Shown in pieces: positions 27,001 to 36,604 of a DNA stretch of 64,000 nucleotides. The notes beneath the pieces were generated by a model. It was given only the letters and a program-made list of their open reading frames with translations. It searched no databases and was not told where the DNA came from. Every line of letters begins with the position of its first letter. The first letter of the stretch is position 1. This stretch comes from CAMPKL01 sp963817465. GTDB taxonomy: Bacteria; Acidobacteriota; Terriglobia; Bryobacterales; UBA6623. Position numbers and translations under genes: made by a program. The stretch is taken from contig CAWFOP010000018.1 in the NCBI GenBank assembly GCA_963817465.1, positions 310,001 through 374,000 of the forward strand. The letters run 5' to 3'.

Positions 27001-27285
27001 GTGCGCCGCGTAGGGCATGATGAATTCCTTGGGCTGCCGCGTACAGCCGGTCACGCCCGCGAGCGCCAACGACGCCCCCATCAAGTGCAGGAAACGCCGC
27101 CGCCCGACCGGGTCGGTCCACGTTTCGGCTTGACTGGGGAACTCCTCGGCCAGGATTTGCTGGAACTGCGGCGTCCCGGCGGCCTCCTCCAAGCTCTTCC
27201 AATAGCGTGGGCCGGACTCGGATTCGAGACGCGCTCTGACCGCGGCCAAATCGACCGGCTCTGTTGTTTTCTGTCGCAGGCTCAT
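24093..27285 (-). CDS. actB: Alternative complex III subunit ActB (molybdopterin-like/Fe-S fusion), frameshifted
   Basis: ActB fuses a molybdopterin-oxidoreductase-like domain without cofactor to an Fe-S ferredoxin domain. It starts with a Tat-like signal (GRRRFLHLMGASLALAGVTGC). The Fe-S ligands lie in CVGCNACTIACQSEN, CMQCENAPCEVVCP, CVGTRYCLNNCPYK and CTYCVQRI. The main frame (to 24304) fails after INHARIDSE; the true C-terminus with ACQQVCPANAIEFGDINDPNS lies in another frame to a stop at 24093. Removing one base near 24374-24382, such as one of the CC at 24381-24382, joins them (a two-base insertion would too). The ATG at 27285 overlaps the actA stop as ATGA. A six-residue longer frame start is not used. 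Confidence 0.9.
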
Positions 27286-27941
27286 CGATGGCACACCGAG
27301 CAACTTACTTTGCTTTGAACGTCGTATTCCTTAGCCAACTGCATCGCCATCTGCAGATGCTCTTCCGGGTCCGCCGGGGGCTCCCAGGCCATGTTCGTGA
27401 TCTCGCTCTTGGGCCGCAGATTCATCTCCGGGTGCCAATGGCAGTCCATGCAGAAGGTCATCTGCAGCGTTTTCGCCTTGTACATCAGCGGCATCAGGTC
27501 GACGCGGCCATGGCAGCTCGCGCAGCCGACGCCCTTGCTCAAGTGGATGCTGTGATTGAAGTAGACGAAGTCCGGCAAATCGTGTACGCGCACCCATTCG
27601 ATCGAGGCGTCGTCGCGGTAGCTGGCGCGCACCGGCTCGAGCATCGGAGCTTCATTCCAAATCTGCGAGTGGCAGGTCATACAGGTCTTGGTCGGCGGGA
27701 TGCCGGCGAAGCTGCTGCGTTCCACCGAGTAGTGGCAGTGCCGGCAATCAATGCCGAGGCCGGTCACGTGGTGCTTGTGGCTGAACGGCACCGGCTGATT
27801 GATCGAGACGGTCTGCAACGTCACGTAGGGCGACTTCGCGATCGTCAACAGCGCCGTAAGCCCGCCGCCCGCTACCAGGACGATGACCAACAGCGCGACC
27901 CGCACAACGGTATTCGCGCTGGGGTTAAAGAGCTGTCTCAT
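27282..27941 (-). CDS. actA: Alternative complex III pentaheme cytochrome c subunit ActA
   Basis: ActA is the multiheme subunit of alternative complex III, facing the periplasm. The 219-aa protein has an N-terminal membrane anchor (VVRVALLVIVLVAGGGLTALL) and five CxxCH heme motifs: CRHCH, CMTCH, CASCH, CMDCH and CSVCH. It also has the SHKHHVTGLGIDCRHCH spacing typical of c7/c3-like cytochromes. It is the first gene of the respiratory operon, about 85 bases downstream of a good promoter. Confidence 0.93.
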   Translation of the reverse strand: MRQLFNPSANTVVRVALLVIVLVAGGGLTALLTIAKSPYVTLQTVSINQPVPFSHKHHVTGLGIDCRHCHYSVERSSFAGIPPTKTCMTCHSQIWNEAPMLEPVRASYRDDASIEWVRVHDLPDFVYFNHSIHLSKGVGCASCHGRVDLMPLMYKAKTLQMTFCMDCHWHPEMNLRPKSEITNMAWEPPADPEEHLQMAMQLAKEYDVQSKVSCSVCHR

Positions 27942-28025
27942 CTATAAAAGCGCCTCCGACCCTATCCGCCTACAACAACCCCTCGACGAGATCGCGAGCA
28001 ACCCGCCCGGATCTGCGTTCCTATA

Positions 28026-28054
28026 AGCATAGGATCAGGATTGTTTACTGTCAA
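28026..28054 (-). promoter_or_regulatory. Sigma70-type promoter of the ACIII-caa3 operon
   Basis: On the minus strand a perfect -35 hexamer TTGACA (28049-28054) is followed after 17 bases by TATGCT (28026-28031), a four-of-six match to the -10 consensus. It points at actA, whose ATG is 85 bases further on. No other equally good promoter was found before the operon. The segment 27942-28276 otherwise holds no gene. Confidence 0.7.
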
Positions 28055-28276
28055 ACAAGAACGAATCCTCTACAGCAGTAACCGTGCGAACCGTCTCTCA
28101 CGGATCTTTTGTCTGATCATCGAGAAGGGAATCGGCTTTTCTCACACTAGCCGCAGGTCTCGGAAACGCCCGCAATGCCAGGGCTTGCTTTGAGGTTTCG
28201 CCCAGTGTACTACGAAACAACCCCAGGTTTGGGCAGGTTTTTCCAGCGCAGCGCGATCGGCGCTTCGGGCCCTTTC

Positions 28277-29066
28277 TCAGAGCTCGCTGCTACGTCCCCA
28301 AAAGTCTTCAAACAAGCTCGCCATCGCCGACGCCAGGCTGTTGTGCTCGAACACGAGCGCGGTCATCTGGGGATTGCTGACGACTGGATCGGCCAGCGAG
28401 ATCATGCCGCGGGCGCCATCGAACAAGGCCAGCTTCATCGGCAGGCTCGCCGCCGTCCGAATCTCCGCGCCCGCTTCCGAAAGTCCCTCTGAGCAACTCC
28501 AGGTCGGCGGCCTGCGCGTCGAACAGCAGTCGGCAGCTTACATCGCGCTGCAGCAATTGCTGCACGATCGGTTCGCGCAGCGGATCCGAACCGTACGGCG
28601 GACGCGCGAACTCCAGGTAGTCGCTCTGGCACTGCAGCAGCAGCCGGCGGTACTCTTCCGCGATCTGCGCCGCGTCGGCGACAATTCGCAAATAATCCAG
28701 CGGCCCTTGCCCCTGATTGCCGTGCGCATAGACGCTGTCCAAGTCCTCGCCGAGCAGACCCGCCACTTGCTGCCGGTCCTGCCAGGCGCGCTCGAAGCTG
28801 TCGCGCTTCCGCGCCAGATAACCCTCGAGCGCCAGCCGCGGTTCGACGGCCGAAAACTGCTTCGCCTTGCCCTGCACGACGCGTACGAAGCCCTTCTCGA
28901 CCAGGCTGTCGAGCACCTCGTAAATCTTCTGCCGGGGGATGTTAGCGCGGCCCGCGACTTCCAGCGCCTTGAACTGCGAGTGCCCGATCAGAACCAGATA
29001 AGCTCGCGATTCATATGCGTTCAGGCCGATGTCTTGCAGCCGCCGCGTGTGCAGCTCGAGATCCAT
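28277..29066 (-). CDS. TrmB-family-like transcriptional regulator, frameshifted near the C-terminus
   Basis: An N-terminal winged helix-turn-helix of the TrmB type (about residues 8-75: LQDIGLNAYESRAYLVLIGHSQFKALEVAGRANIPRQKIYEVLDSLVEKGFV, seen in parts) is followed by an effector domain with a phospholipase D-like/TrmB region. The open frame ends at 28308 with a random tail. One base removed from the CCC at 28485-28487 restores SEAGAEIRTAASLPMKLALFDGARGMISLADP and on to ALVFEHNSLASAMASLFEDFW with a stop at 28277. TrmB proteins usually sense sugars. It lies upstream of the respiratory operon on the same strand, but a control link is only a guess. Confidence 0.8.
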
Positions 29067-29123
29067 TCAATCCCACCGTATCACGCCTGATATGGCGGCG
29101 GAATCGATAAGACATCAAATCCG

Positions 29124-29150
29124 GAAATTATTCCCCACCTCGGGGTGGGG
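29124..29150 (-). terminator. Rho-independent terminator of the NIPSNAP gene
   Basis: On the minus strand, just after the NIPSNAP stop codon, a stem CCCCACC/GGTGGGG (29133-29150) with a four-base loop is followed by AATAATTT. The stem is perfect and the following stretch is AT-rich, though the T-run is short. Confidence 0.6.
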
Positions 29151-29153
29151 GAG

Positions 29154-29567
29154 CTACTGGACAGGCGAGTAGTCGGTGGGCGCCAGGAACACCGAATCGA
29201 CCTTCTCGACGAGTTTGCCGTCCTTCTCGGATTCGGCTTTTGCTTTCTGCCAATCCGGATCATCGCTAAAGGCTTTCCAGGAGGCTTCGCGCGCCGCCTT
29301 GCTGGGGTAGGCCAGCATGTAGACGAGCGTCTTGCCCGCTTCCGGGCCCTCGATGGGAGTCCAGTAGCCCATCAGGCTCATACCGTGTTTCACGAAGATC
29401 GCGCTGGTGTGCTCGCGGAAGCGCTTGTGCAGGTCGTCGAGCTTGCCGGGATAGCAGTGATAGGTGCGGAGCTCGAAAACGCGGTTGTCGGCGGCTTGGA
29501 TCGGCATGGCGAACAGCAGGGAGGCGGCCCCGAGGGCCAGGGCAAATTGAAGGACGGCTTTCATCAT
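29154..29567 (-). CDS. NIPSNAP-family exported protein
   Basis: The 137-aa protein has a signal peptide (LQFALALGAASLLFAMPIQAAD) and a NIPSNAP/dimeric alpha-beta barrel domain. It shows the family-typical RVFELRTYHCYPGKLDDLHKRF, then LMGYWTPIEGPEAGKTLVYMLAYPSKAAREASWKAFSDDPDWQ (in parts). The enzymatic or binding role of bacterial NIPSNAPs is unknown. It is a single gene with a terminator directly downstream and is divergent from the FG-GAP protein gene. Confidence 0.85.
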   Translation of the reverse strand: MMKAVLQFALALGAASLLFAMPIQAADNRVFELRTYHCYPGKLDDLHKRFREHTSAIFVKHGMSLMGYWTPIEGPEAGKTLVYMLAYPSKAAREASWKAFSDDPDWQKAKAESEKDGKLVEKVDSVFLAPTDYSPVQ

Positions 29568-29666
29568 CGATTTCTCACGCGACCGGCTCCGGTCGGGCCT
29601 CGACAGTATAGCCGAACGAAGTGCGAGAGGAGGCGTCCGGATGCCCTAGACTCAACGGGAGCTTAT

Positions 29667-31270
29667 ATGCGCACGCTGCCCGCTTCTCCTGCTCGCATTG
29701 TCGGCGAGCTCCGCATACGCCGCCGAGCAATTGACGCTGTGGACGCCCACGAATGCGAATGGCGACCGAGCGCCCCAGGAGAACCAGGTCGGCTATCCGG
29801 CCGGCATTCAGCACATGCGCGTGCACACAGCCGATGCGGACGATTCCGGCTATACGTTCTTGCTGGGAGCGGCGGTGGTCGAGCATCGCGGGACGCTTTT
29901 CGTCTCGTGGGCCAACGGCCTCGAGAACGAGAACGACGCCGCCAGCCAAGTCACGCGGGGACGGCTCTCGCGCGACGGCGGCAACAGTTGGAGCCCGCCG
30001 TTCGTGATCGCGCCGCGCATCGACGATCAGCCCGGCCTCTACAACGCCCACGGCTCGTTTCTGTCCGACGCAGACGCCCTCTACGCCTTCATTCCCATGG
30101 AGCGCAGTGCGGGCAAATCGCGACCGGGACTGCTGACCCGGCTGTTTCGCTACGACCAAAGCGGCGAGCGCTGGACGCTCGAGAAGGATCTGATCGGCGG
30201 GTTCTACCCCATGGACAATCCTCGCCGGCGCGCCGACGGCCGCTGGGTGATGGGCGGCATCGACCAGGAATCGAAGCCCGCCGTGGCCATCAGCGAGTCG
30301 CCGGATGTGACCGGCGCCTGGAAGGTAAGGCGAATCGAGAGCGTTCCGTCGGGCTTCGAGACTTCGGTGTGGGTCGACGGCGAGCGGGTCACCGCGTTCA
30401 TCCGCAATTCCGTGGCGGACGAGGCGGGCGACCTCTACCTGGCGGCGGTGCGCAGCGACGACGGCGGCGAGAGTTGGAAGCTCCCGCAACCGGTTCACGT
30501 CCCCTCCAGCCGCTTCCCCGCGGTCGATTCGAAGGTCTTCGCGGGCAGGCTGAGCAACGGCCAAGGCTACCTCGTCTACAACATGCCCGTCGGGCGCAAC
30601 GGCAGCGACCGCCGCTTTCTGGCGATCGCCGTCACCGCTCCCGGCGGCCAAAAGTTCGAGAAGGTCTTCGCGATCCGCGCCTTCGGTGAAACCGGCCCGC
30701 GTACGGCCGGCCACTATAAGGGCGTCGGCTGGCAATACCCCTACGCGTACGAGTCGGACGGCAAGCTTTACATCGTCTACGCCCGCGCCAAGGAAGACTG
30801 CGACATGAGCATCGTGCCCGTCGAATCGCTGGCGGTCGACGCCAACTCGACGCCGCTCGCGCCCGACGAGCTCCCGCGGCCTTACTTCACCCATCACTAC
30901 GCCTATCGCAATCTCGGCGCCGGCAGCTCATGGGGGCAGACGGCCCTGGTCGATCTCGACAAGGACGGCGATCTCGATTTCACCACGGGGCTGCGCGGCG
31001 GCGACATCCAGTGGTTCGAGTATCAAGGCCGCAAGCCATGGGCGCGCCACCTGCTGGGCTCCGACTCGCCGTCCGACGTCGGCGGCGCGGCGTTCGACGT
31101 CAACGGCGACGGTTGGATCGACTTCGTCGCCGGCGGCGCGTGGTACGAAAAATGTCGACGGCGACGGCGACATCGACATCTGCGCCAAGCCTTGGGAACC
31201 CGCGCCCACGAATGCGAACGGCGGCCGCGCGCACTTCGACTTTTTAGAGAACCTGACGATCCGCCCCTAG
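29667..31270 (+). CDS. Exported BNR/FG-GAP repeat protein, frameshifted twice
   Basis: A signal peptide, a sialidase-like propeller with two Asp-box (BNR) motifs (SRDGGNSW and SDDGGESW), and C-terminal FG-GAP/VCBS repeats (VDLDKDGDLDFTTG, FDVNGDGWIDFVAGG) identify a secreted propeller protein of roughly 530 aa. Two +1 shifts break it. Removing one C of CCC at 29679-29681 joins the ATG at 29667 to the signal peptide (MRTLPLLLLALSASSAYA). Removing one A of AAAAA at 31148-31152 restores VDGDGDIDICAKPW to the stop at 31270. Without repair the main frame runs from a TTG at 29698 to 31446. Its end overlaps the next, convergent gene by three bases. The substrate is unknown; carbohydrate binding is likely. 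Confidence 0.75.
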
Positions 31271-33174
31271 CGATTCTTCATGTAATAGAGGTGTCCGTCT
31301 TCGGCGCCGATCAGCAGGTCGCGGCGCCCGTCGCCGTCCCAGTCGACCGTCGTCGGGCTCGTGGTGTGCCCGGCGAGAACAGCGTCGGTGAGCGGGCCCA
31401 TGTCGACGAATGTCGCCGCGCCGTTCTTTTCGCTGACGTTCCGTAGCAAGTTGACGCTCGTGCTGTTGACGAGCAGGTCGCGGCGGCCGTCGTTGTCCCA
31501 GTCGACGACGGCGAGCTTGCGGCGCCCGGAATGCCCCGCCCGCTCGGCGTTGAGCCTTAAAGGTACGGGTCCGGAGTCGGCGCTCTCGAAGAAGACCCGC
31601 CTACCCGGCTCAATGCGGCCGCCCGCTCCGCGGTAGAACGTCAGATAGCCCTCTTGGTCGAGCATGACGATGTCGTTGCGACCGTCCTTGTCCCAATCGA
31701 CGACGGCGGGCGTCGTGCGCCACTGCGTGACCAGCTCGGAGCCGACCGGAGACCACCAGGTCCATGCAGGCTTTGGCTGCGGCTCGCCGACGAACCGAAT
31801 CGGCTGGGGACCTGTGAGCTTGGGCTTGTGGGGCGAGCCGGCGTTGCGATACCAGACGACCTTGCCCCAAATCGAGTTGACGACAAGGTCCGGCAGGCCG
31901 TCGCCGTCCCAGTCCGCCGCGCTCAACGTCGTGTAGCCCCAGTTCGCTTCGGCCGGCCCTTGAATCGAACCGTTGGGCCCGGCCTGAATGCGGATTTTCG
32001 CTCCGTCGGCCTCGAGATACGCAGGCGCGGCGAACTTGGGCGGGTCGCCGCCGTCGAGATTCTCAATGAACCCGATGTAGCCGGCCGAATCGCCGGCCAC
32101 GATGTCTTCGTCGCCGTCGCCGTCCCAATCGACGCCCACCGGCGTGACGAGCGCGCCGAACTTCACGAAATCCGCTTCTTGCTTGAAGTAGACGGGAGGC
32201 AAGAAGCGCGCGGCGCCGGTATTCTCGACCAGCGCGACGCGGCCGTCCTCGTCGCCGACGATCAAGTCGGGGTCGCCGTCGCCGTCCCAATCGACAGCCG
32301 TCGGCGTGATCATCTCGAGGTCCATCGCCAGGGGCTTGCCGTCGTGCTCGAGCCGCCGCGGGGCGGCATACTGCGGCTGTCGCCGCGAGCCGACATTCTC
32401 GAAATACGTGAAGCCGTCGAGAAACTCGCCGCAGAGCAGATCGAGATCGCCGTCGCGGTCGAAATCGGCGAAGCTCGGGCTCGGCATCCCGTACACGTCG
32501 ACAGGCTTTCCGTTTGCCGTCACCTGCGCGGGCGCGCCCCAGCGCGGCGCGTCTTCCCCGCCCTCGTTCCGGATCCAATAGACGTAGCCGTGCAGCGGCC
32601 CGTTTTGCCACTCGCCCTTGTCGTTCCAGGCGTCGTCCCAGCCGTAGTCGGTCCAGTCGCCGATGCCGACGATCAGGTCGCGCACGCCGTCGCCGTCGTA
32701 GTCGACGCGCTTCCATTGGTTTGCGCGCACTCGTCCGCCGGCTTGGTGGATGTCCTTCGTGTCGATCGCGAGCGAGACCGGTTTCTTGAACCCGGAATTT
32801 CTGAAATCCGGGTACGCCGCGCCCGGCGTCATGACGGCGCCGTCGGGCGAGATCTGCGCGTTCGTGCGATATTCGGCGACCCAGCGCGCCGGCTTGAACA
32901 CCGGGAACTTCTCGCGCCCGCCGCTGGGGTTCTCGAACAGCCAGGCCCCCTGGTAGGGTTTTCCTCCGCTCACTACGACCAGGTCGAGATCGCCGTCGCC
33001 GTCGTAGTCCATTGGCAGCGGCCACGCCCACAGGCCAACCGCCAGATCGACCGTCAGGCCGGGGTTGCGGTATTCGAGCCGCTCGAGCTCGCCCGCACCG
33101 GCGGCGCTCGCACAAAGGCCGAGCAGGCACGCCGCGCTAAAACCGCAGACCTTTCTCGAGAACCACGCTTGCAT
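31267..33174 (-). CDS. Secreted FG-GAP/VCBS beta-propeller protein
   Basis: After a signal peptide (the ATG at 33174 gives CGFSAACLLGLCASAAGA) the protein of about 635 aa holds nine calcium-binding FG-GAP motifs of the form DWDGDGxxDLxxG (for example VDWDGDGDPDLIVG and VDWDGDGRRDLLIG) spread over the whole length, predicting an integrin-like propeller. Between them are KPARWVAEYRTNAQ-like linkers. Such proteins bind carbohydrates or mediate contact. It overlaps the end of the S9 peptidase gene by 38 bases, so the two probably share a transcript. Confidence 0.85.
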   Translation of the reverse strand: MQAWFSRKVCGFSAACLLGLCASAAGAGELERLEYRNPGLTVDLAVGLWAWPLPMDYDGDGDLDLVVVSGGKPYQGAWLFENPSGGREKFPVFKPARWVAEYRTNAQISPDGAVMTPGAAYPDFRNSGFKKPVSLAIDTKDIHQAGGRVRANQWKRVDYDGDGVRDLIVGIGDWTDYGWDDAWNDKGEWQNGPLHGYVYWIRNEGGEDAPRWGAPAQVTANGKPVDVYGMPSPSFADFDRDGDLDLLCGEFLDGFTYFENVGSRRQPQYAAPRRLEHDGKPLAMDLEMITPTAVDWDGDGDPDLIVGDEDGRVALVENTGAARFLPPVYFKQEADFVKFGALVTPVGVDWDGDGDEDIVAGDSAGYIGFIENLDGGDPPKFAAPAYLEADGAKIRIQAGPNGSIQGPAEANWGYTTLSAADWDGDGLPDLVVNSIWGKVVWYRNAGSPHKPKLTGPQPIRFVGEPQPKPAWTWWSPVGSELVTQWRTTPAVVDWDKDGRNDIVMLDQEGYLTFYRGAGGRIEPGRRVFFESADSGPVPLRLNAERAGHSGRRKLAVVDWDNDGRRDLLVNSTSVNLLRNVSEKNGAATFVDMGPLTDAVLAGHTTSPTTVDWDGDGRRDLLIGAEDGHLYYMKNR

Positions 33175-35036
33175 AGAAGTACAACTCCGCATCCAAAGTC
33201 CGCTTGATATTCTCCGCCCGGCGGAACCCGTGCTGCTCGCCGTCGAACAATAAGTAGTTCACCGGCAACCCTTTCCGGCGCAGAGCTTCGACCATTGCTT
33301 CAGCCTGCTCGAAGGGCACGACCTTGTCCTCGGCGCCTTGGAAGAAGATCACCGGCGCGTCGAGTCGGTCGACGTGAAAGATCGGCGAACGCTCGCGGTA
33401 GAGCTCCTCAGCCTCGGGATACGGCCCGATCAGCTTGTCGAGGTAGCGCGACTCAAACTTGTGAGTGTGGCGGGCCAGAGCCGCCAAGTCGCCCACGCCG
33501 TAGTAGCTGGCGCCGGCCGCGAACACGTCGCGAAACGCCAGCGCCGCCAATGTGGTGTAGCCGCCGGCGCTGCCTCCGCGGATGATCAAGCGTTCGCGGT
33601 CGGCCTTGCCCTGCGCGGCCAAATAAAGTGCGGCGTTGGTGCAATCGTCGACGTCGACGATGCCCCATTTCCCGGTCAGCCGCTCGCGGTAGGCGCGGCC
33701 GTAGCCGGTGCTGCCGCCGTAGTTCACGTCGACGACCGCGAAGCCGCGGGTAGTCCAGTACTGCACCCGCGGGTCGAACGTCGCCGAGGACTGCGCGGTC
33801 GGCCCGCCGTGGCTGATGACGATCAGCGGCGGTTGTTTGCCTTCCGGCGCCTCGAAGTCCGGGTTGTGGGGAGGGTAAAGGAAGGCATGCGCCGTCAGCC
33901 CCTCCTCGGTGGGAAACTCGATCGCCTCGGGCACGGAGAAATAGGGCCGCAGCGACTCGTCGACCTCGCCGGAGCGCGCCAGGACCTCAAACCGGCCGCT
34001 CGATGGGTCGAGCTCGACGATCTGCGGCCCCTCGGTCGGCGATCCGCCGCGAAACACGACTCGCCCCGCCGCGGCTTGAACTCCCTCGATATCGGTATAC
34101 GGGCAGTCGATGGGGTCGAGCCGGTGCGCGGCGACATCGATCGAGCCCAACTTCCAACCTGCGTTCGTGTGGTAGGTGCAGACGATGCGGTCGGCGGACA
34201 CGAAATCGTATGTCGAAAGACCGAACACCCAATGCGGGTAGCCGAACTCGGCCTGCGACCTCGACGACGGGCTCGACCGCGCCGTCCCGCAGGCGATAGA
34301 GATTCCACCAGCCGTTGCGGTCTGACACGAAATAGAGCGAGCCGTCGGGCGACCACCGCGGCAGAAAGACCGATTCGCCCGGCCCGCCCGCGACGTCGGT
34401 CGCCGCGCCTGGGCGGCCATCGGCCTCGAGCGTGGCGACGCGTAGTAGCGTCTCGTCCCAGGGCATGTGCGGATGCCGCCACTCGACCCAGCACAGGCTG
34501 CGCCCGTCCGGGCTCAGGCGCGGGCTCGAGTAGAAATCCGCTCCTGCGACGACGACCGCCTGCGTGCCGTCGACCGTCGACACCGCGGCGATCGTGTTGG
34601 TTGCTTCCTGGCCCGTGTTCGAGTGATCCTCGCGCACGACGATCAGGCGCGTGCGCTCGCGATCGAGGCAAGCGTCCGCGTAGCGCATGGAGCTGGCAGC
34701 GGTCAGCGGCGTGGCATTGCCGTCTCGCGACACGCGCCAGATCCGCTGATCGTCGTCGTTCGAGAAGTACGCCTCGCCGCCCGCCGCGAGATAGGCGCCG
34801 CCGCCGTACTCGTGAACCCGCGTCCTGGCGTTCAACGGCGTTTCGATCACGTCCGCCTTGTCGCCGTCGGGCGTGCGCCGCACAATCGCCGTCCGCCCGC
34901 CCTCCTCGGGCCGCTGCTCCAGCCAATAGACGTCGTCCCCGTCGATTGCCGGCGAGCCTAACCGAACGCTCTTCGCGACAACCCGATCGGACGTGATCGG
35001 CGACTTCCAGAAGCCATAAGCTGCGATTTCCGCCAT
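33137..35036 (-). CDS. S9 family prolyl oligopeptidase-like peptidase, frameshifted
   Basis: The 632-residue repaired protein has an N-terminal beta-propeller (residues about 1-370, with SDPGRSLCWVEWRHPHMPWD-like blades; see WSPDGSLYFVSDRNGWWNLY) and a C-terminal alpha/beta hydrolase. The catalytic triad appears as Ser in RGGSAGGYTT, Asp in FFQGAEDKVVPF and His in DGEQHGFRR. The frame breaks between DGAVEPVVEV and AEFGYPHWVFG; removing one of the CC at 34252-34253 joins the two parts exactly. No signal peptide is visible, so it is probably cytoplasmic. It overlaps the FG-GAP gene downstream and is divergent from modA. Confidence 0.85.
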
Positions 35037-35130
35037 AAGCGGGTCAAGGTAGCACGCCCGGTTCTATCCTCTCGTGGTGGGAGCGGGCCGCGAGCTGTTC
35101 GATAGCGGGCGCATTTAGCGCCTTGGTAGC

Positions 35131-35923
35131 ATGCGTTGTTTGCCGAAGGTGTCTAAAATCGCCGTCGCCCTAATGGTCGCCCTGCTGGGAGCGTGCTCGG
35201 CGCGGGAAGCGGCTCATGATGAGATCGTGGTCGCGGCGGCGGCGGACTTGCGCTTCGCCTTGGACGAGCTAAGTGCGACTTTTTCGCGGCAGCACCCGCA
35301 GTGGACGGTTCAAACTTCATTCGGGTCGTCGGGAGTTTTCTATTCGCAGCTCCAGAACGGCGCGCCTTACGACTTGTACTTGTCGGCCGATGTCGCCTAT
35401 CCCAAGAAGCTCGGGGCGGAGGGGTTGATCGTCGAAGGCAGCTTGTTCACATACGCGGTCGGGCGAATCGTGTTGTGGACGCGAGCCGATTCGGAGGTTG
35501 ATGCGGAAGCGCTCGGTGCGCAGGCTCTGACCGATCCAAGGATCAAAAAGTTGGCGATCGCGAACCCGCAGCATGCTCCATATGGGCGGGCCGCCGAAAG
35601 TGCAATGCGTTCGCTGGGCGTCTATGACGCCGTCGCCGACAAGCTCGTGCTGGGCGAGAACGTCTCGCAGACGCTGCAATTCGTCCAAAGCGGCGGCGGC
35701 GGACGCGGGTATCGTGGCCCTCGCATTGGCGTTAGCGCCGGAAGTGCGAAACCAAGGGCGCTACTGGGAGATTCCGCTCGACGCCTACCCGCGCATGGAG
35801 CAAGGCGGAGCGGTGCTGCAGGCGGCGAAGAATCCCGCGGGGGCCGCGGCGCTGCGAGACTTCTTATTGTCGGACGAAGGCCGTGCGATCCTGAAGCGCT
35901 ACGGCTTCTCCTCGGCTGAGTAG
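35131..35923 (+). CDS. modA: Molybdate-binding lipoprotein ModA, frameshifted
   Basis: ModA is the periplasmic binding protein of the molybdate ABC importer. The lipoprotein signal ends in ALLGAC; the mature domain has the type II periplasmic fold stretches EIVVAAAADLRFALDELSATF, SFGSSGVFYSQLQNGAPYDLYLSAD, and IANPQHAPYGRAAESAM. The frame breaks after QTLQFVQSGG; removing one base in the GGC repeat at 35691-35702 restores ADAGIVALALALAPEVRNQGRYWEIP and a C-terminal FLLSDEGRAILKRYGF to the stop at 35923. A GGCGC/GCGCC hairpin lies just before the ATG (35108-35122). It is followed by modB after six bases. Confidence 0.88.
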
Positions 35924-35929
35924 CTCAAC

Positions 35930-36604
35930 ATGCACTGGGAGGCATTTTGGCTGTCCATTCGCCTCGCGGCGGCGACGATGTTGATCCTGCTGGCGATCGG
36001 CGTGCCGACGGCGTACTGGCTGGCGTACTCCGAGAAGCGCTGGAAGTTTTTGGTCGAGGCGGTCGTGGCTTTGCCGCTGGTGCTGCCGCCGACCGTGCTG
36101 GGCTTCTACATCCTCGTCGGAATCGGGCCGAACAGTCCGATCGGCGGGTTGTATGAGGCGTTGACCGGCTCGATGCTGCCCTTCACGTTCCAGGGTCTGT
36201 TGGTCGCGTCGATTCTCTACAGCCTGCCGTTCGCGGTGCAGCCATTGAGCGCGGCGTTCGCGGGCGTCGACCGCTCGCTGATCGAGGCGTCGTGGTGCCT
36301 GGGCGAATCGCGCCCACGGACGCTGTGGCGCGTGATCTTGCCGTTGTCGTGGCCGGGCGTGCTGACGTCGATGGTGCTCAGCTTCGCGCATACGCTGGGC
36401 GAGTTCGGCGTCGTGCTGATGGTCGGCGGGAATATCAAGGGGCGCACGCAGACGGTGTCGATTGCGATCTACGACGAGGTGCAGGCGCTCAACTATGCCG
36501 ATGCGGCGACGACGGCGGCGCTGCTGGTGCTGATCTCGTTCGCGGTGCTGGCGGCGACCTACGGATTGCAGCGAAGGATCTGGGCGGTATGGCCGCTGAG
36601 CTGA
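35930..36604 (+). CDS. modB: Molybdate ABC transporter permease ModB
   Basis: The 224-aa membrane permease has five or six membrane helices and the EAA-like cytoplasmic loop near EASWCLGESRPRTLWRVILPLSWPGVLTSMVLSF (in parts). The HTLGEFGVVLMVGGNIKGRTQT segment is characteristic of ModB/CysT-type permeases. It begins six bases after modA and overlaps modC by 16 bases. Confidence 0.92.
   Translation: MHWEAFWLSIRLAAATMLILLAIGVPTAYWLAYSEKRWKFLVEAVVALPLVLPPTVLGFYILVGIGPNSPIGGLYEALTGSMLPFTFQGLLVASILYSLPFAVQPLSAAFAGVDRSLIEASWCLGESRPRTLWRVILPLSWPGVLTSMVLSFAHTLGEFGVVLMVGGNIKGRTQTVSIAIYDEVQALNYADAATTAALLVLISFAVLAATYGLQRRIWAVWPLS

Noticed and set aside
35108..35122. ModE-type molybdate control site before modA
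   Set aside because: The GGCGC/GCGCC hairpin does not resemble the known ModE palindrome; it may affect translation only.
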